From an uncultured Eubacteriales bacterium (GTDB lineage Bacteria; Bacillota; Clostridia; Oscillospirales; Oscillospiraceae), in NCBI GenBank assembly GCA_900547405.1, contig URGL01000004.1, forward strand, positions 1 to 64,000: a DNA stretch of 64,000 nt. Direction: 5' to 3'. How positions within the stretch are numbered: the stretch's first letter is position 1; the number at the start of each line of letters is the position of its first letter. Below the pieces are notes generated by a model that was given only the letters and a program-made list of their open reading frames with translations, searched no databases and was not told the origin of the DNA. Shown here one piece after another: positions 48,633 through 58,089 of this stretch. The translations under genes were made by a program, and so were the position numbers.

Positions 48633-50583
48633 GAGCGGCTTCCTCTTTCCCGCCTGCCGGCTTGTTGGCGTAGATCCCCAGCTCCTCCACCATGGCCCGG
48701 GACATGGGCAGGATTTCCGAGGGATTGGGAATATCGCCTATCACATTGTCGCACAGCCAGTCCATATGCAGCAGCTGATCCGGGGTGAAGGTGGTGGTGC
48801 CGTCGTTTTTGACGGTGCCGTCCTGGGCGACGATTTTCCTGGCAAAGGGATCCAGCCATTTTCCGGCGATGGAGTCCTGCAAGAATTGGGCCATGGTCCG
48901 GATGCCTGTGGGCAGCCGGTCCGACAGATTTACGGCGATCACGCCGCTGTCCATGCCCAGCCAGTAGTTCAGTGCTCCGGGGCCGGATTTTTCCCGCTTC
49001 CAGGTGCCGGAAAACATGGAGCTGAGGACGAATTCATAGAATTTGCCCCAGACCCATACGGGAGAGCCCAAAGGGATCAGCTCTCCGCTGTCCTCCATCC
49101 GGTAGGTGCCGTAGCTGCAAAAATCCAGATAGATCTTGTTCTGCCCTGGGGCATCCCGATTGGAGATCACCCGGATGCCGTCGGCGAAGAAGTCCGCCTG
49201 GGGGTTTCCCTCCACGCAGGACCAGCGCAGATGGATCTTGGCCCGGGGGTTGGTAAACTGGGCCCCCAGGGCGAAGGCGTTGATATTGGCCATCTGGCCA
49301 TAGATGGGGTAGGAGGCAATATAGCCGATGCGGTTATTATCTGCCAGAGCACCGGCAATGGCACCTGTGATAAACTTCCCCTCATAGACCCGGCCATAGT
49401 AGGAGCTGACGCTGGAGTAGGGCTGGTCTACGGAGCAGTTGAAAAATTCCACCTTGGGATGCTGTACCGCGGCTTTTAATGTGGCGGCCCGCAGCAGTGG
49501 GGCGGTGGTAAATACCACCTGCGCCCCCTCGCTGACCGCCAGCTCCAGCAGCCGATCGGCTTCTTCCGGCGTGTCGGCGTTGAAGTAGCTCTTGATGGTC
49601 AGCTTATTGCCCAAAACCTGCCGCAGATAGTCTACCCCCTGCTCATGGCCCAGGACCCAGCCGCTGGCAGCGGGGTTCAGCTGGTGGACAAAGGCCACAT
49701 TCAGGTACGCCGGAGATATCCAGCCCAGTACGCCTGCTTTTACGGCCGGGTTTGCCGTGGTGCGGACATGGACGCTCTCCTGACTGGCGGAGGTGATCAC
49801 ATCCGCCCGGAGGGCCGTCAGGGTCTTCCGAATGCCGGAGACGCCCATTTTCCCCAGGTCCTTGTAGGTATAAAGCTGGAGCCACAGCAGCAGAGCCTCT
49901 TCGGGAAGCACATCCTCAATGGGGGGCAGCTGACTGAAAGCATCCAGGAAATAGGAATAGTAGGCGCTGAAGGTCCGTCTCTCTTCCTCGGTCCAGGGCT
50001 CTGCCGGTTCCTTTCCCACGGCGGTCAGCAGCTTGGCATACTGACCGGGCTTGTGGAACTGAATGGTATAAAGACGGCTGCTTTTGAAAAAGTCCAGGAA
50101 TTCATAGTAGGCAATGATTCTGGGGTCATCGGACCTGGGAGGCACGATCCGCCGGACGGAGGCCGGGATCCGAGGGGAGCCGAAGTAGCGCAGCACGCTG
50201 ACCCGCTTGTTGCCCTCCTGGACGTAGAAATTGCCCAGGTACTCATAGCATTGGATGGCATCCCGGATGCCTACGTCCCCCAGGTGCGCGGCGCACAGGT
50301 TCATCCATTTGCTGGCGAACTCGGACTTGGCATCCAGCAGGGGGAAAAAGCTGGGAGAGAAGGCGGCGATCCGCCCGGCGGATTTGGTGCCCAGGATCCG
50401 CTGGGCCGGGATCTCCAGCACTCCCAGGTCCTGGACGGCGTTTGCGCTGCCGTCAGGCAGAATATCATCCAGCACCGCAGGATTGGTGGGCTTCCCCTGG
50501 GCGGATAATTCCGCTACCTCCCGCTGGCCCTGCTTCAGAGCCCGATTGTATTCTTCCAGTACCGCTTCCCGAGGCATTTCCAT
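48610..50583 (-). CDS. BMP-domain protein with N-terminal ParB-like region, no signal peptide
   Basis: A 657-residue protein. Residues ~280-600 match the BMP/Med (PnrA-like) substrate-binding family that binds nucleosides: AGVLGWISPAYLNVAFVHQL, GVDYLRQVLG, VVFTTAPLLR, YEGKFITGAIAGALADNNRIGYIA (in pieces) and NAFALGAQF. Unlike transporter binding proteins it has no signal peptide or lipobox. A ~280-residue N-terminal part contains YVQEGNKRVSVLRYFG, a ParB/Srx-like motif, plus helical sequence. This points to a cytosolic nucleoside-sensing or enzymatic protein rather than a transporter part (inference). No ABC transporter genes are adjacent. The Shine-Dalgarno is TAGGAGG. Confidence 0.8.
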   Translation of the reverse strand: MEMPREAVLEEYNRALKQGQREVAELSAQGKPTNPAVLDDILPDGSANAVQDLGVLEIPAQRILGTKSAGRIAAFSPSFFPLLDAKSEFASKWMNLCAAHLGDVGIRDAIQCYEYLGNFYVQEGNKRVSVLRYFGSPRIPASVRRIVPPRSDDPRIIAYYEFLDFFKSSRLYTIQFHKPGQYAKLLTAVGKEPAEPWTEEERRTFSAYYSYFLDAFSQLPPIEDVLPEEALLLWLQLYTYKDLGKMGVSGIRKTLTALRADVITSASQESVHVRTTANPAVKAGVLGWISPAYLNVAFVHQLNPAASGWVLGHEQGVDYLRQVLGNKLTIKSYFNADTPEEADRLLELAVSEGAQVVFTTAPLLRAATLKAAVQHPKVEFFNCSVDQPYSSVSSYYGRVYEGKFITGAIAGALADNNRIGYIASYPIYGQMANINAFALGAQFTNPRAKIHLRWSCVEGNPQADFFADGIRVISNRDAPGQNKIYLDFCSYGTYRMEDSGELIPLGSPVWVWGKFYEFVLSSMFSGTWKREKSGPGALNYWLGMDSGVIAVNLSDRLPTGIRTMAQFLQDSIAGKWLDPFARKIVAQDGTVKNDGTTTFTPDQLLHMDWLCDNVIGDIPNPSEILPMSRAMVEELGIYANKPAGGKEEAAHEDPGPV

Positions 50584-50627
50584 AGGTCAGGACCTCCTAT
50601 TACAAGTAAGCCTTTTTAGCTGATGCT

Positions 50628-50656
50628 ATCATACCACGTTTTCGCGGGAAAAGCAA
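50628..50656 (-). promoter_or_regulatory. Promoter of the BMP-type gene
   Basis: Minus-strand TTGCTT (50656-50651) and TATGAT (50633-50628) with a 17-base spacer, about 45 bases ahead of the start. The -35 lies in the left arm of the inverted repeat at 50649-50679. Confidence 0.65.
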
Positions 50657-50679
50657 CCGGGAGCCTGGCGGTTGCTTTT
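50649..50679. promoter_or_regulatory. Inverted repeat in the divergent BMP/YdcF promoter region, possible operator
   Basis: AAAAGCAACC (50649-50658) and GGTTGCTTTT (50670-50679) are perfect 10-base arms around an 11-base centre. The left arm covers the -35 of the minus-strand gene, and a plus-strand TATGAT (50690-50695) lies 11 bases beyond the right arm. It could be an operator shared by both directions, or a hairpin in the transcripts. Confidence 0.5.
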
Positions 50680-50725
50680 GGGTGGGAAATATGATAGGAT
50701 AGGGTATCCAAGCAAGGAGGTTTCT

Positions 50726-51511
50726 ATGTTGAAAGACAAAATACATCCCATTCTCTGGCCGCTGCTGCTGTGCGTTCCCCTGGGAATTTTGGGATTTTGC
50801 TGCAAATATGTTCTGGTGGGCTACAGCTTTTCGGCCCTGGTTTGCCTGTGCCTCATCGGACTTATCCTGTTTTATACGCTGATGCCCTTTCTCACCCTAA
50901 GGTTTCCCAAATTTGGCCGGATCGTCACCCGGGGGGTGACGGTGGTGGTGGTCATCGGCTTTCTGATCTGCGCCGTGACCGAGGGACTCATTTTCCATGC
51001 CAGCCTGGGCTCTGCGGAGGAACCTGTGGACTATGTGGTGGTGCTGGGAGCCAAGGTTCGGTCCTGGGGCCCCTCGATCTCCCTGTGGGACCGGATCTAT
51101 GCCGCTGCGGACTACCTGACGGAGCATCCGGATGTGGTGGCTGTGGTCTCCGGCGGCCAGGGAGATGACGAGCCGGAGACGGAAGCGGAATGCATGTACC
51201 GGGAGCTGGTGAACCTGGGGATCCAGCCGGAGCGCATTCTTATGGAGAGCCAGGCCAAATCCACCTGGGAGAATATCCGGTTTTCCCTGGACCTGCTGGA
51301 ACAGGAAACCGGCAGCCGCCCCACCAAGCTGGGAATTCTCTCCAGCGAGTATCACCTGTTCCGAGCCAGCCTGTTTACAAAAAAAGCCGGAGTGGAATTC
51401 GTGGGCATTCCCGCGGAGACCTCCCGCTGGGGCCAGAAGGTCAACCACTTCATGCGGGAGGTTGCCGGAGTCTGGCACTACATTCTGTTAGGAGGAAGCT
51501 ATGATGCTTGA
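50726..51511 (+). CDS. YdcF/SanA-like membrane protein (DUF218)
   Basis: A 261-residue protein with three or so N-terminal hydrophobic segments (ILWPLLLCVPLGILGFCC, FSALVCLCLIGLILFYTLM, VTVVVVIGFLICAVTEGLIF). They are followed by the DUF218 domain: DYVVVLGAKVRSWGPS, RIYAAADYLTEHPDVVAVVSGG, ERILMESQAKSTWENI and SSEYHLFRASLF. The family is linked to envelope integrity and vancomycin sensitivity, biochemical role uncertain. The ATG at 50726 has AAGGAGG upstream. It overlaps the M42 peptidase start by 11 bases. Confidence 0.9.
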   Translation: MLKDKIHPILWPLLLCVPLGILGFCCKYVLVGYSFSALVCLCLIGLILFYTLMPFLTLRFPKFGRIVTRGVTVVVVIGFLICAVTEGLIFHASLGSAEEPVDYVVVLGAKVRSWGPSISLWDRIYAAADYLTEHPDVVAVVSGGQGDDEPETEAECMYRELVNLGIQPERILMESQAKSTWENIRFSLDLLEQETGSRPTKLGILSSEYHLFRASLFTKKAGVEFVGIPAETSRWGQKVNHFMREVAGVWHYILLGGSYDA

Positions 51512-52547
51512 CAAAAACTACGCCGATTTCGCTTGGGACCAGACAGCCGCCCTGCTGGCGGTGGACTCTCCCTCGGGCTTTACTGCCCGGGCTGCCCAAT
51601 GGGTCCAGGGGGCCTTTGAGGCCCTGGGCTGCCCCGCGGTGATCACCCGCAAAGGCGGGGTTCTGGCGGAGCTGGGAGGAGAAGATGCCAATGATGCCCT
51701 GCTGCTGGAGGCCCACACCGATACCCTGGGAGCCATGGTCTGCCAGATCAAGGGCAACGGCCGCCTGAAGCTGACCCCCTTGGGAGGCATGAACGCCAAC
51801 AACGCCGAGGGGGAAAATGTGAAGGTCTACACCCGCTCAGGAAAGGTCTGCGAGGGCACCGCGCAGCTGTGCAACGCCTCCATTCACGTCAACGGCGATT
51901 ACAATGACACCAAGCGGACCTTCGACACCCTGGAGGTGGTGCTGGACGAGAACGTATCCACCGCCAAGGAGACCCAGGACCTGGGCATTTCCGTAGGGGA
52001 TATGGTCTGCTTCGACCCCCGGACCCGCCGGACGGAGACCGGCTACCTGAAGAGCCGCTTCCTGGACGACAAGCTCTCCGTGGGCATCCTGCTGGGCTTC
52101 GCCAAGTACCTGAAAGACAACCGCCTGACCCCCAGGCGGAAGCTCTACGCCCACATCACCGTCTATGAGGAGGTGGGCCACGGCGGCAGCGCCTCGGTGC
52201 CGGAGGGCGTGACGGAAGCCATCTCTGTGGATATGGGCTGCGTAGGCGAGGGCTTGAGCTGCACCGAGCGCCAGGTCAGCATCTGCGCCAAGGATTCCGG
52301 CGGCCCCTACAGCTACGATGTGGTCTCCGGACTCATCGCCGCCGCCCAAAGAACCGGCGCGGACTACGCTGTGGATGTGTATCCCCACTATGGCTCCGAC
52401 GTGGAAGCCACCCTGAGAGCGGGCAACGACATCCGTCACGGCCTCATCGGCTCCGGTGTCTACGCCTCCCACGGCTACGAGCGCAGCCACATTGACGGGG
52501 TATATCATACGCTGCTGGTCCTGGCAGGGTATACGGAAGTTCTGTAA
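51501..52547 (+). CDS. M42 family metallopeptidase
   Basis: A 348-residue aminopeptidase of the glutamyl/deblocking (M42) family, forming large cytosolic shells in relatives. Metal and catalytic motifs: LLEAHTDTLGAM (HxD), SRFLDDKLSVG (bridging Asp), VYEEVGHGGS (catalytic and metal Glu), ISVDMGCV and the final ASHGYERSH His. Starts at ATG 51501 or 51504, with GGAGG upstream, inside the end of the YdcF gene. Confidence 0.93.
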   Translation: MMLDKNYADFAWDQTAALLAVDSPSGFTARAAQWVQGAFEALGCPAVITRKGGVLAELGGEDANDALLLEAHTDTLGAMVCQIKGNGRLKLTPLGGMNANNAEGENVKVYTRSGKVCEGTAQLCNASIHVNGDYNDTKRTFDTLEVVLDENVSTAKETQDLGISVGDMVCFDPRTRRTETGYLKSRFLDDKLSVGILLGFAKYLKDNRLTPRRKLYAHITVYEEVGHGGSASVPEGVTEAISVDMGCVGEGLSCTERQVSICAKDSGGPYSYDVVSGLIAAAQRTGADYAVDVYPHYGSDVEATLRAGNDIRHGLIGSGVYASHGYERSHIDGVYHTLLVLAGYTEVL

Positions 52548-52559
52548 GAGAAATGGAAA

Positions 52560-52596
52560 AGAGCTAACTGACAGATCAAATCAGTTAGCTCTTTTC
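52560..52596. terminator. Terminator between the M42 gene and the restriction island
   Basis: AGAGCTAACTGA and TCAGTTAGCTCT pair perfectly (12 bp), followed by TTTTC on the plus strand and preceded by AAAA, so it can act on both strands. It ends the YdcF-M42 transcript and perhaps the convergent ten-gene restriction operon. Confidence 0.9.
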
Positions 52597-52636
52597 TCGT
52601 AACCTTCCACAACAATGATAACTCTCTTAAGGCATC

Positions 52637-53350
52637 TCAAATACCAAGTACAAATTCGTAATCGAGCTGCTTCTTCCGTTCCTGCCAGTCTGGCATGTGG
52701 ATCGTTATGAAATCGTAAAAATCCTTGTTGTGATATGGATACAGAAAATGTGCCAGTTCATGTAAAATTACATACTCCACGCAAGGAACACTTGCTTTAT
52801 ACAGATAATAATTCAGATTCACTGCCTGATTCTTTCTGCTGCAGCTACCCCACAACGTACTCATTTTCTTCACACATACAGAGGGCCTTTCAATACCGTG
52901 TTTTTCGATGATCGGGTAGAGCTGATCCACGATATCCTGATAATACCGTTTGGCTGTCTGCTGCCACCAGTTATTAACCTGCTTGTCGATCTGGGACTGT
53001 TCTGTTTCTGTGGTATAGATATGAACTACACTATCTTCACGAAGGATCTGCTTGCGTTTAGCCTCATGCACCTGGATTGTCAGCTGCCTACCCAGAATAC
53101 GAGTGGACGCTCCGGAAATAAAGTGTTCCTCTTTTTCAACTGCTTTTGTTTGAACAAAAAGTTCCAATTTTTCTTCAATCCAAGGTGTTTTACTGCGAAG
53201 ATGCTCCTTAATCCAGGACTCTGGTGTCCCGATCGGTGCAGATAGTTTTATTTCCCCAGAGGGAAACACTTTCAGCCGCACCTGCTTCATTTCCTTCAAA
53301 GAAACCGCCACAGGGAGTTCCGTTCCCTTTACTGTTACCGAGTACTCCAT
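52637..53350 (-). CDS. SprT/YgjP-type zinc metalloprotease (DUF45)
   Basis: A 237-residue protein of the YgjP/DUF45 group (M48-like gluzincins): N-terminal KQVRLKVFPSGEIKLSAP, WGSCSRKNQAVNLNYYL, and the zinc site VILHELAHFLYPYHNKDFY (HExxH plus later residues). In this family the protein often travels with type I restriction systems; its target is unknown. It is the last gene of the operon, one base after hsdR. Confidence 0.9.
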   Translation of the reverse strand: MEYSVTVKGTELPVAVSLKEMKQVRLKVFPSGEIKLSAPIGTPESWIKEHLRSKTPWIEEKLELFVQTKAVEKEEHFISGASTRILGRQLTIQVHEAKRKQILREDSVVHIYTTETEQSQIDKQVNNWWQQTAKRYYQDIVDQLYPIIEKHGIERPSVCVKKMSTLWGSCSRKNQAVNLNYYLYKASVPCVEYVILHELAHFLYPYHNKDFYDFITIHMPDWQERKKQLDYEFVLGI

Positions 53351-53351
53351 A

Positions 53352-56300
53352 TCAATACCTGCTCATTGCCGTCTTAATGGTACTTTCAATCAGAAGGTCC
53401 ATCTTATCGATTGGCAAATTAATACCATGCTCGTCACAGAAGTCCCACAGCAAATCCTCGACAGCCTGGTTCATTTTCTTGTGGATTGGTGTACTTGTTC
53501 TCCAGTCCACACGAGCCAGTGACTGCACGGCCTGTTTCATATCCAACGCCAGTTTGCCGACTGCATCATCGAATTCCAGGTCATCTCCACTATACTGTTT
53601 TAATGTATCTGACACAACACCATAAAAAGCCTTTGCATCGCTATCATTCATAATTGCGGACGGGTAGGAGTATCCAGTAAAGCCCTGTCGCAAATCGTCG
53701 GCCATTTTCTTCATACTGGCCAGATACACATTTTCATCTCTGGATTTTCTGTATTCTGCGATTGTATCCCGGATTCTTTCAGAGAACTTCTTAAACATCA
53801 TCGGATCCTCATATCTTCTGGATTCCAACTCAGAAACGATACGGGTTTGGATGTATGCAGCCTTCGCTTTCTGGCCTTCCACTTCTTCCAACTGCTTTTC
53901 CATGGCAACTTTGTCATGGATGGCAACCGGCTCCACAACAATTTCAACGGGTTCAGAGGTAACAAATGTGTTCAGCAGACTTCTGATACCATCTTCATAT
54001 TTGCTGAAATCCACTTTTTCTGCATACACCATCATCAGCGAAGAACGCAGCTTCTGGAAGAACAGCAGATCTGCCTTGTATTTCTGCATCTGCTCAAAAC
54101 CAATGCTCTGGTACAGGGAATAGTTGCCCACAGCCATTGTCATCATCTTGGAGAACGCAGCCAGCTTTTCATAGAACTCTTTCCTGAGTGCCTCACTTTC
54201 TGCTGCTTCTTCTTTCTCAAAGAAAGCTACCCAGGCGCTGGGGTTATTCTGGTCAAAAGATGCGTTGCCAAAGAAATCCCACAGTGCCTTGTGTGTTTGC
54301 TTCAGTTTCTCCTGTTCCTCTGCTGCCGTTGCAATAGAGTCCGCAATATCAGCAGAATCGTATCCGGACAAACCAGACTGATCGTCACTGTACATTTCCA
54401 TCGCATTATTCAGGTTGCCAAACAACCCCCAATAGTCAACGATCAGGCCAAAATCTTTACCCGCAGCAATACGATTTACACGAGCAATAGCCTGCAACAG
54501 AGAATGCTCTTTCATAGGCTTGTCCACATACAGCACACCCAAGGACGGTGCGTCAAAGCCGGTCAGTAGCATACTCTGAACAATTACAATATCAACATCT
54601 TCGCCGCCGATGATATTGTTCTTCACATACTCTTCGTAATCATCATACTTGGCTCCGAACCTGGGTTCGACTTCCTTTTTGAAAAAATCCCGGATAATTG
54701 CTTTGTCATTTTTACCGATGGCGCCTTCATCACCCTCGGTGGAAACAGAATCATCACAGATCAGTGCAGCCGCTTTTACACCACCCAGACCGTTGATCGC
54801 ACGCTCAAGCTGAACCGCAAGGGCACGAGTGGAAACCGCTGCCATCGCCTTGAATCCGCGAGGCTTGCAGTAATGAAGAAAATGCTCATGGATATCAAAG
54901 GCAATCATGGACAAACGCTGTTCCGTCTGCGCCAGATGCATAAAGGAACTCCACTTTTTGCGCATATCCTCTTTTTGAGGCTCAGTCAGTGGAGCGAGGA
55001 TGCTCTTCAGATAATCGTCAATTTTGTCACTGGTCACTTTCTGGGGAATGACACGTCCATCGTAAACCAGCGGAACGATGACACCATCACGAATACCATC
55101 TTCAAAACGATAGGAATGGCCAATCTGTTTGCCGAACTTCAGATATGTGTTACTCTTATCTTTCCGGAGCAGAGGAGTTCCTGTAAAGCCGATTTTGAAG
55201 GCATTGGGAAGCACCTCATTCATCATGTTATGGAATTCGCCGGTATGAGAACGGTGGCTTTCGTCGATCAGAAGAAAAATGTTCTCATCCCTGACTTTGG
55301 CCCTGGATTTTGCTGCAGCTTCAAATTTGTTGATTGTTGTGGCGATCAGCGTGTTGCTGACATCTTTTAACAGAGAAACCAGACCACGCCCGGTAGTTGC
55401 TTCCACCGGGTCCATGCCGGTATGGACAAAGTTATCCCGCAACTGTTTAATCAGATTCAGTCGGTCACAGACCAGAACAAATCTCGGGTTTACAATAGTT
55501 CTGTCCGCAATAATACGCTTCACGAGCATGACCATTGTCAGGGACTTACCACTACCCTGTGTATGCCAAATAACGCCGCCACGGCTGGTGCATCCATCTT
55601 CACCGTGGATGCGGCGCATTGTATTTTCAACGCCAAAGAACTGCTGATAACGGGCAACCTTCTTAATGCCGCTATCGTACAGAATAAAGAAACGAATCAT
55701 GTTCAGCAGACGCTTCTTGGACAGCATGGATACGATCACCTTGTCTTGCTCGGTGATGTGGCCATCGTCCACATAGCGCTTTGCGGCCTCTTCCTGCCAC
55801 TGCACATCCTCTTCATGCCACTTGCAGTAAAACTCCTGCCTGGTTCCGGCAGTACCATACTTGACAGATTCCGGATTCAAGGCGATAGCCAGCTGCGTGA
55901 ACTTAAACAGTTGAGGGATGTAGTCAGGCTGCCAGTTGCGGACGTTCTGCTTCACACCATCTTCCACATCCACGCTGGATTTTTTACATTCAATCACAAC
56001 CAAAGGGATGCCGTTGACCAACAGGACAATGTCAGGGCGGGCATATTTTCCGTTGGCGCGTTCTACGGAAAATTCATCCGTAACCTGCCAGATATTGTTC
56101 TCGGGGTGTTCCCAGTCAATATAGGAAATGTCGAAGGATTGGGTATTGCCGTCATACAGATGCACATCACAACTTTTGCCGTAAATCAGCCGATCATAGA
56201 TCGCCTTGCTGGAGAACATCAGGCCACGCTCCAGGGGCGCATCCAGTTCACGAATTGCTTCGCCGATGGCATCATCGGGGAATGGAGTCTGCTTTCCTCG

Positions 56301-56483
56301 GTAAACAAAGGACTGAGAAGCCAAAAACTCCCGCATCACATCCGGGAACAGTACATGCGACAAATGGCCGCGCTTCTGCTCGGCCTCTGCTCTGGGAATA
56401 TATTGATAGCCCATGGCTTGCAATTCCCGCAACGCCCTATCCTGGGATTCCGGGCGCTCATTAAAAATCTGATGACTCGGCAT
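53352..56483 (-). CDS. hsdR: Type I restriction enzyme subunit R (HsdR)
   Basis: A 1043-residue motor and nuclease subunit. The N-terminal PD-(D/E)xK nuclease is seen in ARPDIVLLVNGIPLVVIECKKS (split; Asp ... Glu-x-Lys near residues 148-166). The superfamily 2 translocase has Walker A HTQGSGKSLTM near 305, LLIDESHRSH (DEAD-box position) and the later VQSMLLTGFDAP and QAIARVNRIA motifs. It is full length with no internal break. The ATG at 56483 has GGAGGT upstream. It works with HsdM and an HsdS to cut unmodified DNA at a distance. Confidence 0.96.
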   Translation of the reverse strand: MPSHQIFNERPESQDRALRELQAMGYQYIPRAEAEQKRGHLSHVLFPDVMREFLASQSFVYRGKQTPFPDDAIGEAIRELDAPLERGLMFSSKAIYDRLIYGKSCDVHLYDGNTQSFDISYIDWEHPENNIWQVTDEFSVERANGKYARPDIVLLVNGIPLVVIECKKSSVDVEDGVKQNVRNWQPDYIPQLFKFTQLAIALNPESVKYGTAGTRQEFYCKWHEEDVQWQEEAAKRYVDDGHITEQDKVIVSMLSKKRLLNMIRFFILYDSGIKKVARYQQFFGVENTMRRIHGEDGCTSRGGVIWHTQGSGKSLTMVMLVKRIIADRTIVNPRFVLVCDRLNLIKQLRDNFVHTGMDPVEATTGRGLVSLLKDVSNTLIATTINKFEAAAKSRAKVRDENIFLLIDESHRSHTGEFHNMMNEVLPNAFKIGFTGTPLLRKDKSNTYLKFGKQIGHSYRFEDGIRDGVIVPLVYDGRVIPQKVTSDKIDDYLKSILAPLTEPQKEDMRKKWSSFMHLAQTEQRLSMIAFDIHEHFLHYCKPRGFKAMAAVSTRALAVQLERAINGLGGVKAAALICDDSVSTEGDEGAIGKNDKAIIRDFFKKEVEPRFGAKYDDYEEYVKNNIIGGEDVDIVIVQSMLLTGFDAPSLGVLYVDKPMKEHSLLQAIARVNRIAAGKDFGLIVDYWGLFGNLNNAMEMYSDDQSGLSGYDSADIADSIATAAEEQEKLKQTHKALWDFFGNASFDQNNPSAWVAFFEKEEAAESEALRKEFYEKLAAFSKMMTMAVGNYSLYQSIGFEQMQKYKADLLFFQKLRSSLMMVYAEKVDFSKYEDGIRSLLNTFVTSEPVEIVVEPVAIHDKVAMEKQLEEVEGQKAKAAYIQTRIVSELESRRYEDPMMFKKFSERIRDTIAEYRKSRDENVYLASMKKMADDLRQGFTGYSYPSAIMNDSDAKAFYGVVSDTLKQYSGDDLEFDDAVGKLALDMKQAVQSLARVDWRTSTPIHKKMNQAVEDLLWDFCDEHGINLPIDKMDLLIESTIKTAMSRY

Positions 56484-56552
56484 AGTGAATACCTCCGACC
56501 TATATGATAAAGAGGCACAGCAGGGCATAAGGCCCTGCTGGCCTGGTAGTGA

Positions 56553-56753
56553 TTATTTCTTGTCCATCGGCGGACAGGGGGCGTTGCTATGGCTATCAGG
56601 ATTTTGAATTGTTCCATCCTTGCGATGCGGAATCAACTCGGTACCCTGATTGATGCTCATTTTTTGCCCGGCATCCATGGCCTCTTTCTTGGTCTCATAA
56701 TGACCACTGCTGCGCTTTGCGTTTTCACGCTTCACATCCCAACCGCCTTTCAT
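56553..56753 (-). CDS. DUF2188 domain small protein
   Basis: A 66-residue protein with the DUF2188 pattern: GGWDVKRENAKRSSGHYETKKEAMDAG (split after H), then NQGTELIPHRKDGTIQNPDS. The repeated use of such proteins in mobile and defence regions is known, but no activity is established. It lies between hsdS and hsdR in the operon with gaps of 58 and 69 bases. The ribosome site is weak. Confidence 0.8.
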   Translation of the reverse strand: MKGGWDVKRENAKRSSGHYETKKEAMDAGQKMSINQGTELIPHRKDGTIQNPDSHSNAPCPPMDKK

Positions 56754-56811
56754 AATATTCGCTTATATTCCAGGGATGCCGGTGCAGTTGCCGCTACACC
56801 GGCTTTTCCCA

Positions 56812-58089
56812 TTAAGCGTTCACACGCACAAGCCCAGTCAGCAAAAGCTGCATCAGGGCTTTTTTCTTCCTCTTTTCTTCTTCCAGCTTACGCTGATGAA
56901 GGGTGATAAGGTGGTCGATGGTATCAAATAGCTTTCCAATTTTGCGCTGCTCCTCAAGCGAAGGAAGAAATACTTCTCCCATACAGAGCTTGTCGTAATA
57001 GAAGTACAGACGAACACCACCCTCTTGCAACTGCATAATCAACTTTTGAAAATCAGGTGATTTGAACCAGTGCCATAAGAGCCTATCGTCCACATCTTCA
57101 GAGGTCTTGAAAACCTCGTAAAGGGAGCTAACTATCACATTTTTCCCGACATTTTGGTATCCGATTGAACCAACATTTATTCTTGCTGGGTTATATGCAA
57201 AGGAGTTCGGAGAAACGATATAATACATTCTTTTATCTGCTTCTCGCATCGTTCCACCATTCTCAAACTTCTCGTCTTGTGGTACAAACCCATATTCGTT
57301 GGTAATTGAATAGCTCTCTAATGGAAGGTTATCCTTATTCTTTTTGCCAGCCGGAAAAGTAATATCTGAGAACTTACGCTTTTCCCACGGGGCAGTAAAT
57401 CCCTTGAAGCGAATTTCCGGCACAGCCTGTCCTTCCTTGGGAAACATTTTTTCAAGAAAAAAACGCTTTGCTTTTTTGATTTCTCCGATTTCTTGTTGCT
57501 CCAATTCAATAATCTTGTCCTGCATGGTAAGAATTGAAGCAATTCTCTCCTGTTCTTCCAGTGAGGGCATCGCCAGGCTACGACGCATCCAGTCGTCTGT
57601 TTTGAATAACAGCTTTTCAATGTGGACTCCATCACTCATTAAATAGAACAAACGCCTATAATGAGGAAGCTGCATCATAAGATTGAACATATTAATATTT
57701 GTTCCTTCTTGAGGAATAAATACGTTGTACTCATTGGACACAACTGCGCCGTCTAATTCTGCTGGCACCACGCCACAAGCACCATGTGCAATCTGTCTTT
57801 TTGAGATAACAAAATCTCCTGTGCAAAGGCAAAAATAATTCTTTACTAGGACATTTTTTCCTAAATAGGTACCACGGGAATCGACGCCTCCAAATCCGCG
57901 ACGAACCGTGACTAACTCATACTTTTCGTCGTCCTCCAAGCTTATTGGCCTTTCCATCAGCTGAAGCCATTGACCCATTTTCTTTGATGTCCAATCTCCC
58001 GGATAAATTCCGTCCTTACTTTTGATATATCCCTCCGGCACGATTCCGTGCCGGATTTGATCTATTCTTTCTTTTACTTCTGACGTCAT
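56812..58089 (-). CDS. hsdS: Type I restriction enzyme specificity subunit (HsdS), full size
   Basis: A 425-residue two-domain specificity subunit: the first target-recognition domain is about residues 30-185 and the second about 230-390. Each is followed by a conserved helix region (SLEEQERIASILTMQDKIIEL and SLEEQRKIGKLFDTIDHLITL, both split by these end points). It defines which bipartite site is methylated and cut. Codon use is markedly more AT-rich than hsdM and hsdR. The ATG overlaps the stop of the protease gene (ATGA). A second, half-size S gene starts the operon. Confidence 0.94.
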   Translation of the reverse strand: MTSEVKERIDQIRHGIVPEGYIKSKDGIYPGDWTSKKMGQWLQLMERPISLEDDEKYELVTVRRGFGGVDSRGTYLGKNVLVKNYFCLCTGDFVISKRQIAHGACGVVPAELDGAVVSNEYNVFIPQEGTNINMFNLMMQLPHYRRLFYLMSDGVHIEKLLFKTDDWMRRSLAMPSLEEQERIASILTMQDKIIELEQQEIGEIKKAKRFFLEKMFPKEGQAVPEIRFKGFTAPWEKRKFSDITFPAGKKNKDNLPLESYSITNEYGFVPQDEKFENGGTMREADKRMYYIVSPNSFAYNPARINVGSIGYQNVGKNVIVSSLYEVFKTSEDVDDRLLWHWFKSPDFQKLIMQLQEGGVRLYFYYDKLCMGEVFLPSLEEQRKIGKLFDTIDHLITLHQRKLEEEKRKKKALMQLLLTGLVRVNA

